Source: Flavobacteriales bacterium
GTDB taxonomy: Bacteria > Bacteroidota > Bacteroidia > UBA10329
Direction: 5' to 3'
DNA length: 12,428 nucleotides
Assembly (NCBI GenBank): GCA_003456455.1
Contig: DMRV01000356.1
Coordinates: forward strand, 1 to 12,428
Of the stretch, positions 1 through 6,060 are shown in pieces; position 1 is the stretch's first letter, and each line of letters starts with the position of its first letter. The translations under genes and the position numbers were made by a program. The notes under the pieces are model-generated. The model was not told where the DNA came from. It did not search any database and saw only the letters and a list, made by a program, of their open reading frames with translations.

Positions 1-315
1 GAAAGAACGACTTCAGTCAAGAACTAAACAACCTGTCAAAACACCATCATTTTACGGTTGGTTCACATTGGTCAAGTCGAGTCGTAATAACCTGTAGTGT
101 GGACTCAAAAGATGGTAATTTGCATTTCATAGACGGGGAAGATGGTGGTTTTACATTGGCATCAAAACAGTTGAAGAAACGTCTCAAATTATAATCGCAC
201 CTCATTTTCCAACGCACCAACAGAATTTGACCTGAGTATCTTGCCAAGTGGTATCTACACCATTCAGCTTACCGATAATAGTGGTATGTTTACAGGCAAG
301 GTGCCAAGGGAGTAG
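1..315 (+). pseudogene. Decayed 3' end of a T9SS-exported protein (type A sorting-domain remnant)
   Basis: The last 46 sense codons, read from position 175 and ending at the TAG at 313-315, contain TEFDLSILPSGIYTIQLTD and then GMFTGKVPRE. This matches the usual end of Bacteroidota type IX secretion (Por) type A sorting domains: a beta-strand, L-P/S-x-G-I-Y, a strand, and a short K-rich end. Frame 1 has stops at 130-132 and 172-174. A different frame is open from the window edge to the TAA at 192-194 (it includes SVDSKDGNLHFIDGEDGG), so a frameshift somewhere in 175-194 would join the two parts. What I see is a C-terminal signal without an intact upstream body. The upstream frame matches no domain I recognise. 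A sequencing or assembly error in an otherwise intact gene is the main alternative, and the 5' part is off the window. Confidence 0.5.
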
Positions 316-633
316 TTTTCTTTATCTGCCTGAGTCTGTGAGTTTACTGATGTAGCGTGATATGGCAGGAACGTTGCCAATTACTCACTGCTTTTCTGCC
401 GAGCAGTGGATGCAGAGTATTTTCATTGCTCGGAAGAGAACTTTTTTTCTTCATGGCAGTTTTACTTCTTGTTACTCAGTTTCATACTTCCTGGGTTTGG
501 GGAAGGAAACCAGCCGCTACTGTATGATTGGTGGCAGAGACTATTGGTTAAATTTCACTCGAGCCGAGAAGCAATATAGACTAGAGTAACTCAAGGAAAG
601 AACAAAAAAGAGCATTAATCCAATCCTTAAATC
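316..633. other. Intergenic stretch with repeat sequence, no convincing gene
   Basis: These 318 bases lie between the sorting-domain remnant and the exported protein at 634. An ORF is open from 362 to 589, but its translation has no domain, no signal peptide and an unnatural composition. Its first third falls inside a repeat that recurs at 1793-1862, in a place where no reading frame is kept. I therefore read the region as non-coding repeat DNA plus the leader of the next gene. The last 30 bases are A-rich, as is common before Bacteroidota start codons. Confidence 0.5.
372..441 (+). repeat. Intergenic repeat, copy 1 (pairs with 1793-1862)
   Basis: About 70 bases align without gaps to 1793-1862 at roughly 54 of 70 identical by eye. 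The best-kept core is ttttctgc followed by gagcagt. The two copies flank the gene at 634-1779 in the same orientation. The left edge overlaps ggcaggaacgttgcc (364-378), whose reverse complement contains the ggcaacgttcctg seen in the repeat at 4130. Confidence 0.6.
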
Positions 634-1779
634 GTGCGATCAATCTTTTTTATTTCATTTTTACTGTCTTGTGCATTATCGTTAACGGCACAGAAAATTA
701 ACAAGGAATCAGTTGCGTATACATATGTACGAAACCCCTTAGAAAGACTAGATGATTCAATAACAAGTTACTCTGTTGAAGTAGACGTGACATGGTTTAA
801 AAAAGAGAAACAAAAACAAGAGACGTATGAATTGGAGTTGGCAAAAGCAGAGGATGAATATCAGCAAGCCTTAAAAGCTTACAATGGTAAAAATACGACC
901 TCGAAGTTGGCGGAAATAGCACTGCTAGGAGAAGGAAAACCAAAGAGGCGAGAGATTGAAAAACCCTCGTTATTACCACAGCCCGACATTAGCGCATTGA
1001 GTTCAGTAATTTCTCTCGATGGATACAGTCGAGGTAACGAGAACTCGCTTCTGATTAAGGTTGTTTATCAAGACATCCATGTTGGTTCTCATGTTGATGT
1101 AAAGAAAAGACATAAGGATACTGAGTACAAAAAAAGATCTATCACCGTAAGACAGCCAGTTGCATTAACTGTAACAACTCCAGATGGGAAAATATTGTTG
1201 AATCAAATTATAGAATCATCAAGAAAGGATAAAATAATAGAATCTAAACTTATTGAAGCAGGTTCTGATTGGTACAAATTTGTGAACAGTAACTGGTATG
1301 CATTCTATCGTTACGAACTAATGAAACACTACGAGAACATTGCAAAAGAAATAAATGATTTAATCGATAACAGGTTTGGATATTCTAACGTTCAACGAAC
1401 AACCAATCTGTATAGGGGAAGAGGCAAATCCTTTTCATACGAGAATCATTTATTGGCGTCAAGAAAGGCTCAAAGAGCTTATGAAAGTTTAATTACAGAA
1501 AGGCAAGAATCAGTTGAAAAACTAAAAGAATCCGTTGCATTCTGGGAAGAAGAATTAACAGAAGCAGAACCTTCAAACAAAAAGGCAAGAATAAGCAGTA
1601 CAATTGTCCAAGCGTTGACTTTAAACATTATTGAAGCAAAGACTCTGATAGGGGATTACGATGGCGCTATCGATCATTGTGATAAATTGGATTCCATGTC
1701 CGATGCCAAAAAAAAGTACATCACGAAAAGCGAAAGGTTAAGAAAGTTCGTTAAGGATGAACGATTAAGAAATAAATAG
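634..1779 (+). CDS. Exported protein of unknown function, 381 aa, coiled-coil-rich C-terminus
   Basis: I do not recognise the family. An in-frame TAA at 628-630 lies one codon (ATC) before the GTG at 634, so the start is the GTG. No Met codon occurs before about residue 230. Residues 1-20 form a signal peptide ending L-T-A-Q. The LLSC inside it could instead be a poor lipobox. The mature protein begins with a beta-rich segment (RNPLERLDDSITSYSVEVDV), then a Lys/Glu-rich stretch at about 56-80 likely to be helical. A central beta region contains YKKRSITVRQPVALTVTTPD. The last 110 residues are charged and helical, with a TPR-like end (GDYDGAIDHCDKLDSM). It is probably a periplasmic or surface protein. 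It stands alone, with repeat DNA on both sides, and nothing nearby points to a partner. Confidence 0.85.
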   Translation: MRSIFFISFLLSCALSLTAQKINKESVAYTYVRNPLERLDDSITSYSVEVDVTWFKKEKQKQETYELELAKAEDEYQQALKAYNGKNTTSKLAEIALLGEGKPKRREIEKPSLLPQPDISALSSVISLDGYSRGNENSLLIKVVYQDIHVGSHVDVKKRHKDTEYKKRSITVRQPVALTVTTPDGKILLNQIIESSRKDKIIESKLIEAGSDWYKFVNSNWYAFYRYELMKHYENIAKEINDLIDNRFGYSNVQRTTNLYRGRGKSFSYENHLLASRKAQRAYESLITERQESVEKLKESVAFWEEELTEAEPSNKKARISSTIVQALTLNIIEAKTLIGDYDGAIDHCDKLDSMSDAKKKYITKSERLRKFVKDERLRNK

Positions 1780-1792
1780 TATGCGCAACATG

Positions 1793-1862
1793 CGTTGCTA
1801 ACTGCTGTCTGTTTTTCTGCAGAGCAGTAGGTGCAAAGAATCTTGATTACTCCGAAGAAACC
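1793..1862 (+). repeat. Intergenic repeat, copy 2 (pairs with 372-441)
   Basis: This is the second member of the ungapped 70-base pair described at 372-441. It starts 13 bases after the stop codon of the exported-protein gene. Reading frames differ in state between copies: copy 2 has stops where copy 1 is open, which argues against a coding origin. Confidence 0.6.
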
Positions 1863-2078
1863 TCAATCAGGTAAACGAAGTTCTTGTATGATTCTATCTG
1901 GTCTTCCAAAGAAGTAGTGGATGGCTCTTTGGAGGCAGGAGCGTAGTCAGTTAAGGCTGTCAGAAGATCTATCGGGAATTTCGATTTAGCGCTGTAAGAT
2001 GCTGTCAGTAGTTCAACATTAATCGTTTCTGCGACTGAGACACCAACTGTCCGAGTTTATTGAATATTGGATCTCCGC

Positions 2079-2200
2079 TTTCATCTGGCACGAAGACGGT
2101 GGTTTTGTTGGTTGTAAAACCCCTCTGCCTGCTCCGACTTCAAATCTCCACCGAAGGCGTAAGCATCCATTAAAACGATCGGTGAGCAGGCAGGGGTTGT
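2079..2200. repeat. GC-rich inverted-repeat element, copy 1
   Basis: Bases 2079-2143 match 3241-3306 with one gap. The shared core is ttggttgtaaaa, two variable bases, then cctctgcctgctccg. Here the right part is followed at 2183-2197 by gagcaggcaggggtt, the inverse of aacccctctgcctgctc at 2119-2135 apart from a 2-base bulge. The result is a hairpin with a 15-bp stem and a loop of about 47 bases. Read on the minus strand it follows the VDSFED gene and ends in GGGGTTTTA, so it could act as a weak terminator or RNA-stabilising structure. That role is inferred. Confidence 0.55.
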
Positions 2201-2235
2201 ATGTGAGTGTAAAGAAATGGTTTGGTCGCAGCGTT

Positions 2236-2505
2236 TCAATCGCAACCCTCAAAGGAGTCTACAAATTTGATTTTAAAATCCTCGAAGGAATCCACGAACT
2301 TGATTTTATAATCCTCAAAGGAGTCTACCATTTCCCACCTGCCCTCTTTGTCCGAAAAGGAATCAACCCTTTTAATCCTTACATCCTCGAACGAGTCCAC
2401 CACCTTTATCTTACCGTAGACCTCACATTGACACATACCGTAAGCTGGCGCCAGTAGGAAAATGAACACTGTAATTGCATTTTTCATTTTTGTTCTTGTT
2501 TTCAT
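2236..2505 (-). CDS. Small exported protein built of VDSFED repeats, 89 aa
   Basis: The protein starts at ATG 2505, with a second possible start at Met7 (2487). A signal peptide runs MKNAITVFIFLLAPAYGMCQ. The mature part is almost entirely five short repeats of the form K-I-K-x-VDSFED: KIKVVDSFED, VRIKRVDSFSD (followed by KEG), RWEMVDSFED, YKIKFVDSFED and FKIKFVDSFEGCD at the end. A period of about 10-11 residues with alternating hydrophobic and charged positions suggests stacked beta-strands in a small solenoid or barrel. I recall similar anonymous small proteins with V-D/N-S-F-x-D repeats in Bacteroidota, with no known function. Cys residues sit at the mature N-terminus and next to the C-terminus. 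There is no operon partner: the nearest same-strand gene lies 106 bases upstream. The repeats read continuously in one frame, so the coding call is firm. Confidence 0.8.
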   Translation of the reverse strand: MKTRTKMKNAITVFIFLLAPAYGMCQCEVYGKIKVVDSFEDVRIKRVDSFSDKEGRWEMVDSFEDYKIKFVDSFEDFKIKFVDSFEGCD

Positions 2506-2611
2506 TTACGATGATGATTTAACCTGAACTAAATTAGATAGGAAAAGAACCAAAAAACTAATTGTATTTGGTACAAGAAAAGTGGCTTGCTCGTCACCGC
2601 CATCCCGCTTC

Positions 2612-3061
2612 TTATGGAGTCGTGCGAAGTTTGTATTTCAATTCGTAGAAATAGAGAATCAATCTTAATCCGAGGTTGGAATCTGCACCCCTAAACGATT
2701 CAAGCATTTTTGTGCCGTGAAATGAATCTATATCTCGTGCCTGTTTAATGGTGCTTTGGGTTGCATTTTCCAGCGACATACTCCAATTTGAAAAAATTCG
2801 AGACTCTAATACCCCTTCAAATTGAATCTCAATGTTTTTATGACGGCTGTCATTTTTGATAGTGCCATAGAGTGTTTTAACATTCTCTTTTTCTCCCTCT
2901 AAGTACTGAATAAATGTGTTGTTGAGAGATATTAGAAGACCAGTAATCCCTGATTGGGCATTCTTAACTTGAGAAGTTTCAACAAGCTTTTTAAGCTCAT
3001 CTTCTGACATCTCCTGATTCATCTTACTTGTATATGTTAGGTAGCAAAGACTTTCCTTCAT
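2612..3061 (-). CDS. BLUF-domain blue-light sensor, 149 aa, no output domain
   Basis: BLUF domains bind FAD and sense blue light by rearranging a hydrogen-bond network around the flavin. The key residues are visible: Tyr10 in LTYTS, Asn34 just before GITGLL, Gln52 in FIQYLEG, and Trp93 and Met95 in NWSMS. The helix at 60-72 (ENVKTLYGTIKND) and the following RHKNIEI strand also fit the family. The domain covers about residues 4-97. The remaining 50 residues look helical (a cap), and no EAL, GGDEF or other effector follows, so this is a short BLUF protein that should signal through protein-protein contacts. It lies alone on the minus strand with no candidate partner in the window. The start codon follows from the domain beginning almost at once. 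Confidence 0.92.
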   Translation of the reverse strand: MKESLCYLTYTSKMNQEMSEDELKKLVETSQVKNAQSGITGLLISLNNTFIQYLEGEKENVKTLYGTIKNDSRHKNIEIQFEGVLESRIFSNWSMSLENATQSTIKQARDIDSFHGTKMLESFRGADSNLGLRLILYFYELKYKLRTTP

Positions 3062-3137
3062 GTAGCTGCCGAATAAATGGACTTAGTGTATTGAACTCCA
3101 ATCACGCAAACATCATCAACTTGAGGAGATTTGCCAC

Positions 3138-3151
3138 ACCTTTGTAAAGGT
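3138..3151. promoter_or_regulatory. Short palindrome upstream of the BLUF gene, possible operator
   Basis: The sequence acctttgtaaaggt is a perfect 6-bp inverted repeat with a 2-base centre, 77 bases upstream of the BLUF start codon. Its place in the promoter region makes it a possible protein-binding site. Nothing else supports that, and palindromes this short also arise by chance. Confidence 0.2.
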
Positions 3152-3205
3152 ATGTTTTTGATGACCTCATATCCTTATTATCATTTGAAGTCATCGATGA
3201 TTTTT

Positions 3206-3562
3206 TCAACCAATAATATTAAGAAATGAAGGAGCAGGCGTTTCATCTGAACTCATAGAGGATGGTTCTATTGGTTGTAAAATTCCTCTGCCTGCTCCGC
3301 TTTCAACCTCCTCCAACCCCATCAAATCTGCAAGGAGGAATATGCAACTCCAGAAAATGAGGGTTGCTCCGATAATCTCTGACAAGTGTAGCTCGTAGTA
3401 ATTAATGCCTGACACAACCACTGCGGTGAAATTGATACTCAATCGAAAGGAGATAAAACTTACCAAGCCCTTTGCCAGGAAGTTCAGGAGTGGCTGCCAC
3501 TCATTTGCAGGTGGGTCTACTGGTATGGAGGTATAGAAGTTAGGGAAGGTACGGTAGTGCAT
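3206..3562 (-). CDS. Doubtful small membrane protein, C-terminus running into repeat DNA
   Basis: The frame is 118 codons from ATG 3562. Residues 24-85 contain two hydrophobic stretches (around LVSFISF...FTAVVVSG and IIGATLIFWSCIFLLADLMG) that could span the membrane. The last third, from GAGRGILQP onward, is encoded by the inverted-repeat element also found at 2079-2143, where the matching frame reads GAGRGVLQP. It is therefore repeat-derived rather than part of a conserved protein. Either a small membrane protein has had its end replaced by an inserted repeat, or the whole frame is spurious. I recognise no family. Confidence 0.35.
   Translation of the reverse strand: MHYRTFPNFYTSIPVDPPANEWQPLLNFLAKGLVSFISFRLSINFTAVVVSGINYYELHLSEIIGATLIFWSCIFLLADLMGLEEVESGAGRGILQPIEPSSMSSDETPAPSFLNIIG
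3231..3306. repeat. GC-rich inverted-repeat element, copy 2
   Basis: This copy shares its body with 2079-2143, the cctctgcctgctccg core being exact. Unlike copy 1, the inverse arm lies on the other side: ggagcaggc at 3231-3239 pairs with gcctgctcc at 3290-3298, a perfect 9-bp stem around a loop of about 50 bases. The same arm sequence thus forms hairpins on opposite sides in the two copies. Confidence 0.55.
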
Positions 3563-3781
3563 TTGGTGGTGTTTACCACAAGCTAATGACCACGGCTTTC
3601 TTTTGTTGTGTGAGGTGTATGGGTTTTAAGATTGGTTAACAGGTTGGTCTTATCGGTAGCCCCCTTTAAGCCCCTTGCAAGGACCTTCTAAGACCCTTTG
3701 AGAGTAGCAGCTTTTTGAAATACAAACCGCTAAATCGGTATGTGTTGAACAAGTAGCGTTGGATGATTTACTTTAGGGGCT
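3563..3781. other. Intergenic region with small palindromes and a promoter-like 3' edge
   Basis: No gene is seen. The stretch holds a 5-bp hairpin (gtggt, gttt, accac at 3566-3579), the exact 10-bp palindrome ccttgcaagg at 3673-3682, and accgctaaatcggt with 4-bp arms at about 3727-3740. Its last 34 bases are the copy of a flank shared with the nuclease operon, described separately. Confidence 0.4.
3745..3781 (+). promoter_or_regulatory. Promoter-like repeated 5' flank, copy 1
   Basis: A TTG at 3745-3747 is followed 21 bases later by tactttag (3769-3776), one base off the Bacteroidota -7 element TAnnTTTG. The block 3748-3781 repeats at 4663-4696 with 30 of 34 bases identical, and the TTG-to-box spacing is the same in both. 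The ATG of the HNH fragment starts at 3782, right where transcription would begin, which would give a leaderless or nearly leaderless mRNA. The promoter role is inferred from the motif. Confidence 0.45.
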
Positions 3782-4174
3782 ATGAACGAGTTCCAAATCA
3801 ATGACCCCAGTTTAGAGTCTCAATGGAGGGCATTAATACTGTTTGGGAAGAACTCGGCTACCTACAAGTTTGCATTTGCAAAGAGTCTGTTGGAGCTGGT
3901 TGATGAAGAGACAACAAGAATCAGTCTCAATCAACTTGCAGAACCATTTTCAAGAAACATCCTTGAACACCTCCGTGAGAATGACAAGCAGGGTAATGCA
4001 GCTTCAAGTAAATTCCTGAATACTTGTCGGAATCATATTGCAGGAACAATACCAAAAGAAGAACTGCTTGTAGCCACTGAGAAGCTTGGGTTCGTCAATG
4101 TGGTTGATGCCTTTCAGAATGTGAATGGTGGCAACGTTCCTGACCAATACCCCTCTTGTACAAAAGCCCTGTAA
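3782..4174 (+). CDS. N-terminal fragment of an HNH-endonuclease-family protein, 130 aa
   Basis: The N-terminus (SLESQWRALILFGKN, then TYKFAFAKSLLEL) resembles the conserved start of a Bacteroidota HNH-endonuclease family that I recall as usually several hundred residues long, with a helical N-terminal domain and an HNH nuclease at the C-terminus. Residues 1-122, up to GGNVPDQ, follow that pattern. Then the protein ends after YPSCTKAL, so the whole nuclease part is missing. The break falls inside a 20-base sequence (4130-4149) that recurs at the 3' ends of two other genes here. The last codons and the stop lie within a terminator hairpin. It is likely a non-functional leftover, or a fragment made by recombination. 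The family call rests on memory of the pattern, as the defining catalytic domain is absent. Confidence 0.6.
   Translation: MNEFQINDPSLESQWRALILFGKNSATYKFAFAKSLLELVDEETTRISLNQLAEPFSRNILEHLRENDKQGNAASSKFLNTCRNHIAGTIPKEELLVATEKLGFVNVVDAFQNVNGGNVPDQYPSCTKAL
4130..4149 (+). repeat. 20-base 3'-end repeat, copy A
   Basis: Here the sequence is ggcaacgttcctgaccaata. It matches 7602-7621 at 18 of 20 positions, and the first 20 bases of 8097-8117 at 16 of 20. It lies inside the HNH fragment, exactly where family resemblance stops. The following bases (cccctcttgtac) also resemble those after copy C if a 3-base gap is allowed. Confidence 0.6.
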
Positions 4175-4197
4175 CGTAAAATTGCAGGGCTTTTTTG
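4162..4197 (+). terminator. Intrinsic terminator over the HNH-fragment stop codon
   Basis: aaaagccctg (4162-4171) pairs perfectly with cagggctttt (4185-4194), a 10-bp stem with a 13-base loop and a T run to 4196. The stop codon TAA (4172-4174) is in the loop. The A run on the left arm means it may also work for the convergent gene on the other strand, which ends at 4217. Confidence 0.85.
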
Positions 4198-4216
4198 TGT
4201 CTTGTTGAAAGGACGG

Positions 4217-4537
4217 TTAACGTCTCAAAGTTACTTGTCCTGATAATTTAATAGCCTCATCATCAAAACGACATTTAAGAGTGTAGTTATAGATGCCATT
4301 CCCTGCTATTGTTCCATCTTTTGTCTTTTCATCCCATATAAAATCTGGATTGTCAGTTCTAAAGATTTCAGTCCCCAACTTATCTTGTAGAGTAAACGAA
4401 AAATTTTCAGGCTTACAAGTGAATTGTGCTTGTAGTTGATATTTATCGGACGGTTCTGTGATTCTCGCTTTACAAGTTTCTTGAGAATACGCTATTGCAG
4501 AAAAAAGAAGTCCGAAAATAAAAAAAGAAGTTTTCAT
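4217..4537 (-). CDS. Small exported protein with a gliding/T9SS-type beta-domain look, 106 aa
   Basis: MKTSFFIFGLLFSAIAYSQ is a clear signal peptide ending in A-Y-S-Q. The mature protein is a single beta-rich unit. Its second half (IFRTDNPDFIWDEKTKDG, then AGNGIYNYTLKC and SGQVTLRR) follows the F-x-WDG...G-x-Y-x-Y...G-x-V-x-L pattern of FlgD-like Ig modules and of the C-terminal gliding-motility-associated domains of Bacteroidota exported proteins. Cys22 and Cys41, together with Cys88, could form a disulfide. The protein is much shorter than T9SS cargo proteins, so it may be a free-standing domain. It is convergent with the HNH fragment and separated from it by the terminator. Function is unknown. 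Confidence 0.8.
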   Translation of the reverse strand: MKTSFFIFGLLFSAIAYSQETCKARITEPSDKYQLQAQFTCKPENFSFTLQDKLGTEIFRTDNPDFIWDEKTKDGTIAGNGIYNYTLKCRFDDEAIKLSGQVTLRR

Positions 4538-4734
4538 ATAAATGGTTTCCCTTTATACGACTATTTCAAACTTATTATTGTCTGCACACTAAAATTCAAG
4601 AAATGATTTGCTTCGACAATACAATCATCTCCTGTACGGAACCTTACTTGAACCATACCTTGACCAAGTAGAGTTGGATGGATTACTTTAGGGGCTGAAG
4701 AATTGAAGCCAAGCTCTCAACCTTAAACATTATT
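4538..4734. other. Divergent intergenic region before the nuclease operon
   Basis: These 197 bases separate the minus-strand exported protein from the plus-strand operon, so promoters for both should lie here. On the plus strand the promoter-like flank at 4660-4696 is visible. On the minus strand I could not pick a convincing box. Confidence 0.4.
4660..4696 (+). promoter_or_regulatory. Promoter-like repeated 5' flank, copy 2 (nuclease operon)
   Basis: TTG at 4660-4662 and tactttag at 4684-4691 are separated by 21 bases, as in copy 1 at 3745. A start site near 4697 would leave a leader of about 38 bases before the ATG at 4735. The conserved block is 4663-4696. Confidence 0.5.
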
Positions 4735-6060
4735 ATGATAAAGAAGAAGCTAACAAAGCTCGTAGGAATCAAGAAAGAAGATTTTGATGGCTATATAGAG
4801 AACAAGCAAATTCAAGTTCAGGAAGCCCGTTTAATCCCTTTACTGAAAACGGGTGATGAAATGGCATTAACTTCCATTCTGCTCTCCTCATTGAGGCTTG
4901 TCAAGGAGTTTAGAGATTCCATTTTTAAGGAGCTGAAACTGAGTCGATCTGGTAAAGTTTATTACTATACAGAGGCTGCATTTCCAGAGATTGATTCTTA
5001 TAGAATAGACGGGCTTATTCTTGTAGTTATAAGTGGAGTCATAAAGGAGGCAGCATTCCTTGAAATGAAAAACAAGAACAACAATCTGGATGTAGGTCAA
5101 GTAGAGAACTACATCAGTTTGGCAAAAAAATTGGGGGTTAAAACGTTGGCTACAATATCAAACGAGTTTGTTCCTAATCCCACGCATTCTCCTGTTAGTG
5201 TTCGGGTTCCAAAGAATTTCTCTCTATTCCATTTCTCTTGGACATACTTAATTACTCAAGCGAGATTGTTGCTATTTAAAAACGAGACTAACATTGATGA
5301 TGTAGATCAAGTTGAAATCATGAAGGAAGTTCTTTCCTACATGGAAAGTCCTGCATCAGGAGTATATGGTCATTCGCAAATGAAGCCTGGGTGGAAGGAA
5401 TTGACAGAAAAAATAAGAGCGCAAGTATCACTGAAACAATCAGATGAGTTTGTTAGTGAGGCTGTTCAAAGTTGGCACGCAGAGGAAAAGGATATAGCCT
5501 TGCTAATGAGCAGGAAGCTTGGCGTGTTGGTTAAGTCATCTTCTAAAGGGAAAGATTCCATTAAGAATGATGCTAAACAGATAGTAAAAACAAATACCCT
5601 ATCAGGTTCATTGAGCGTTAAAAACGCTGTCTCTGAGATTAAGGTGAAGATTGATTTTGAAAGACGGGCAGTATCTCTATCTAACAAGTTGACACCCCCA
5701 CTTGACAAAGGAAATAAAGCGAAAATCACTTGGATTGACAGACAGGTGGGTAATTGCTTAAAGCGAAGCCCAGAAGTATTTCAAACTATTGAAGAGCATC
5801 TATGGGTTGAAGCGGATATTAAATATGCAAGGGAGGGTGTGAAGGTTAAGTTGTCTGATTTGGAAAGCCTAAAGGAACTTACAGATGGAAGAGAAATACA
5901 AGGGTTTCACCTTATCGTCATGGATGGTTTCGGATCCAGATTCGGAAGTACGAGGAAGTTTATTGACTTGACAGAAGACTTGGTTCTCAGGTATTATGAA
6001 GGCATGGTCCAGCATTTAAGCAATTGGAAAAGACCAGCTCCAAAACTTAATGCCGAATAA
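4735..6060 (+). CDS. PD-(D/E)XK-like nuclease, 441 aa, first gene of the operon
   Basis: The N-terminal half carries a PD-(D/E)XK-type core: YYYTEAAF (Glu80), then RIDGLILV with Asp92, a strand, FLEMKNK with Glu110 and Lys112, and a following helix GQVENY with Gln122. The order (acid, ExK, Q in the next helix) and spacing fit DNA-cutting members such as restriction enzymes. Residues 180-300 are mostly helical and charged. The C-terminal 120 residues contain ITWIDRQVGNCLKRSPE, which resembles the W-x-x-R-Q module found at the end of some other uncharacterised nucleases. No methyltransferase, helicase or specificity subunit is nearby, so it is not a classical restriction system. The stop overlaps or abuts the next gene's start, implying co-transcription and linked function. 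I know no family name for the full-length protein, and the substrate is unknown. Confidence 0.75.
   Translation: MIKKKLTKLVGIKKEDFDGYIENKQIQVQEARLIPLLKTGDEMALTSILLSSLRLVKEFRDSIFKELKLSRSGKVYYYTEAAFPEIDSYRIDGLILVVISGVIKEAAFLEMKNKNNNLDVGQVENYISLAKKLGVKTLATISNEFVPNPTHSPVSVRVPKNFSLFHFSWTYLITQARLLLFKNETNIDDVDQVEIMKEVLSYMESPASGVYGHSQMKPGWKELTEKIRAQVSLKQSDEFVSEAVQSWHAEEKDIALLMSRKLGVLVKSSSKGKDSIKNDAKQIVKTNTLSGSLSVKNAVSEIKVKIDFERRAVSLSNKLTPPLDKGNKAKITWIDRQVGNCLKRSPEVFQTIEEHLWVEADIKYAREGVKVKLSDLESLKELTDGREIQGFHLIVMDGFGSRFGSTRKFIDLTEDLVLRYYEGMVQHLSNWKRPAPKLNAE

Larger units (their letters stand above)
1780..2235. other. Gene-free region rich in repeat elements
   Basis: These 456 bases separate two convergent genes and hold no credible coding sequence on either strand. 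A frame open on the minus strand across about 2019-2252 is composed largely of the inverted-repeat element described at 2079-2200, so I do not call it a gene. The region begins, directly after the upstream stop codon, with gcaacatgcgttgc, a perfect 5-bp stem (gcaac/gttgc) at 1784-1797. It then holds the second copy of the 70-base repeat and, further on, the GC-rich inverted-repeat element. Confidence 0.6.

Noticed and set aside
47..247. 66-codon minus-strand ORF and a possible third copy of the 2079 repeat (gaagatggtggtttta at 137-152)
   Set aside because: The ORF opposes the recognisable sorting-domain frame. The similarity to 2091-2106 is only about 14 of 16 bases and does not extend.
362..589. 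75-codon plus-strand ORF
   Set aside because: It lies partly inside the 372-441 repeat, whose other copy has no matching open frame. There is no domain, signal peptide or credible composition.
1783..1802. Integron attC-like site after the 634 gene
   Set aside because: gcgcaac and gttgcta do not fit the RYYYAAC and GTTRRRY core sites, and no IntI-type integrase with its extra domain is present.
2019..2252. 77-codon minus-strand ORF
   Set aside because: It is made mostly of the inverted-repeat element and overlaps the end of the VDSFED gene. The GAGRG motif is repeat-derived.
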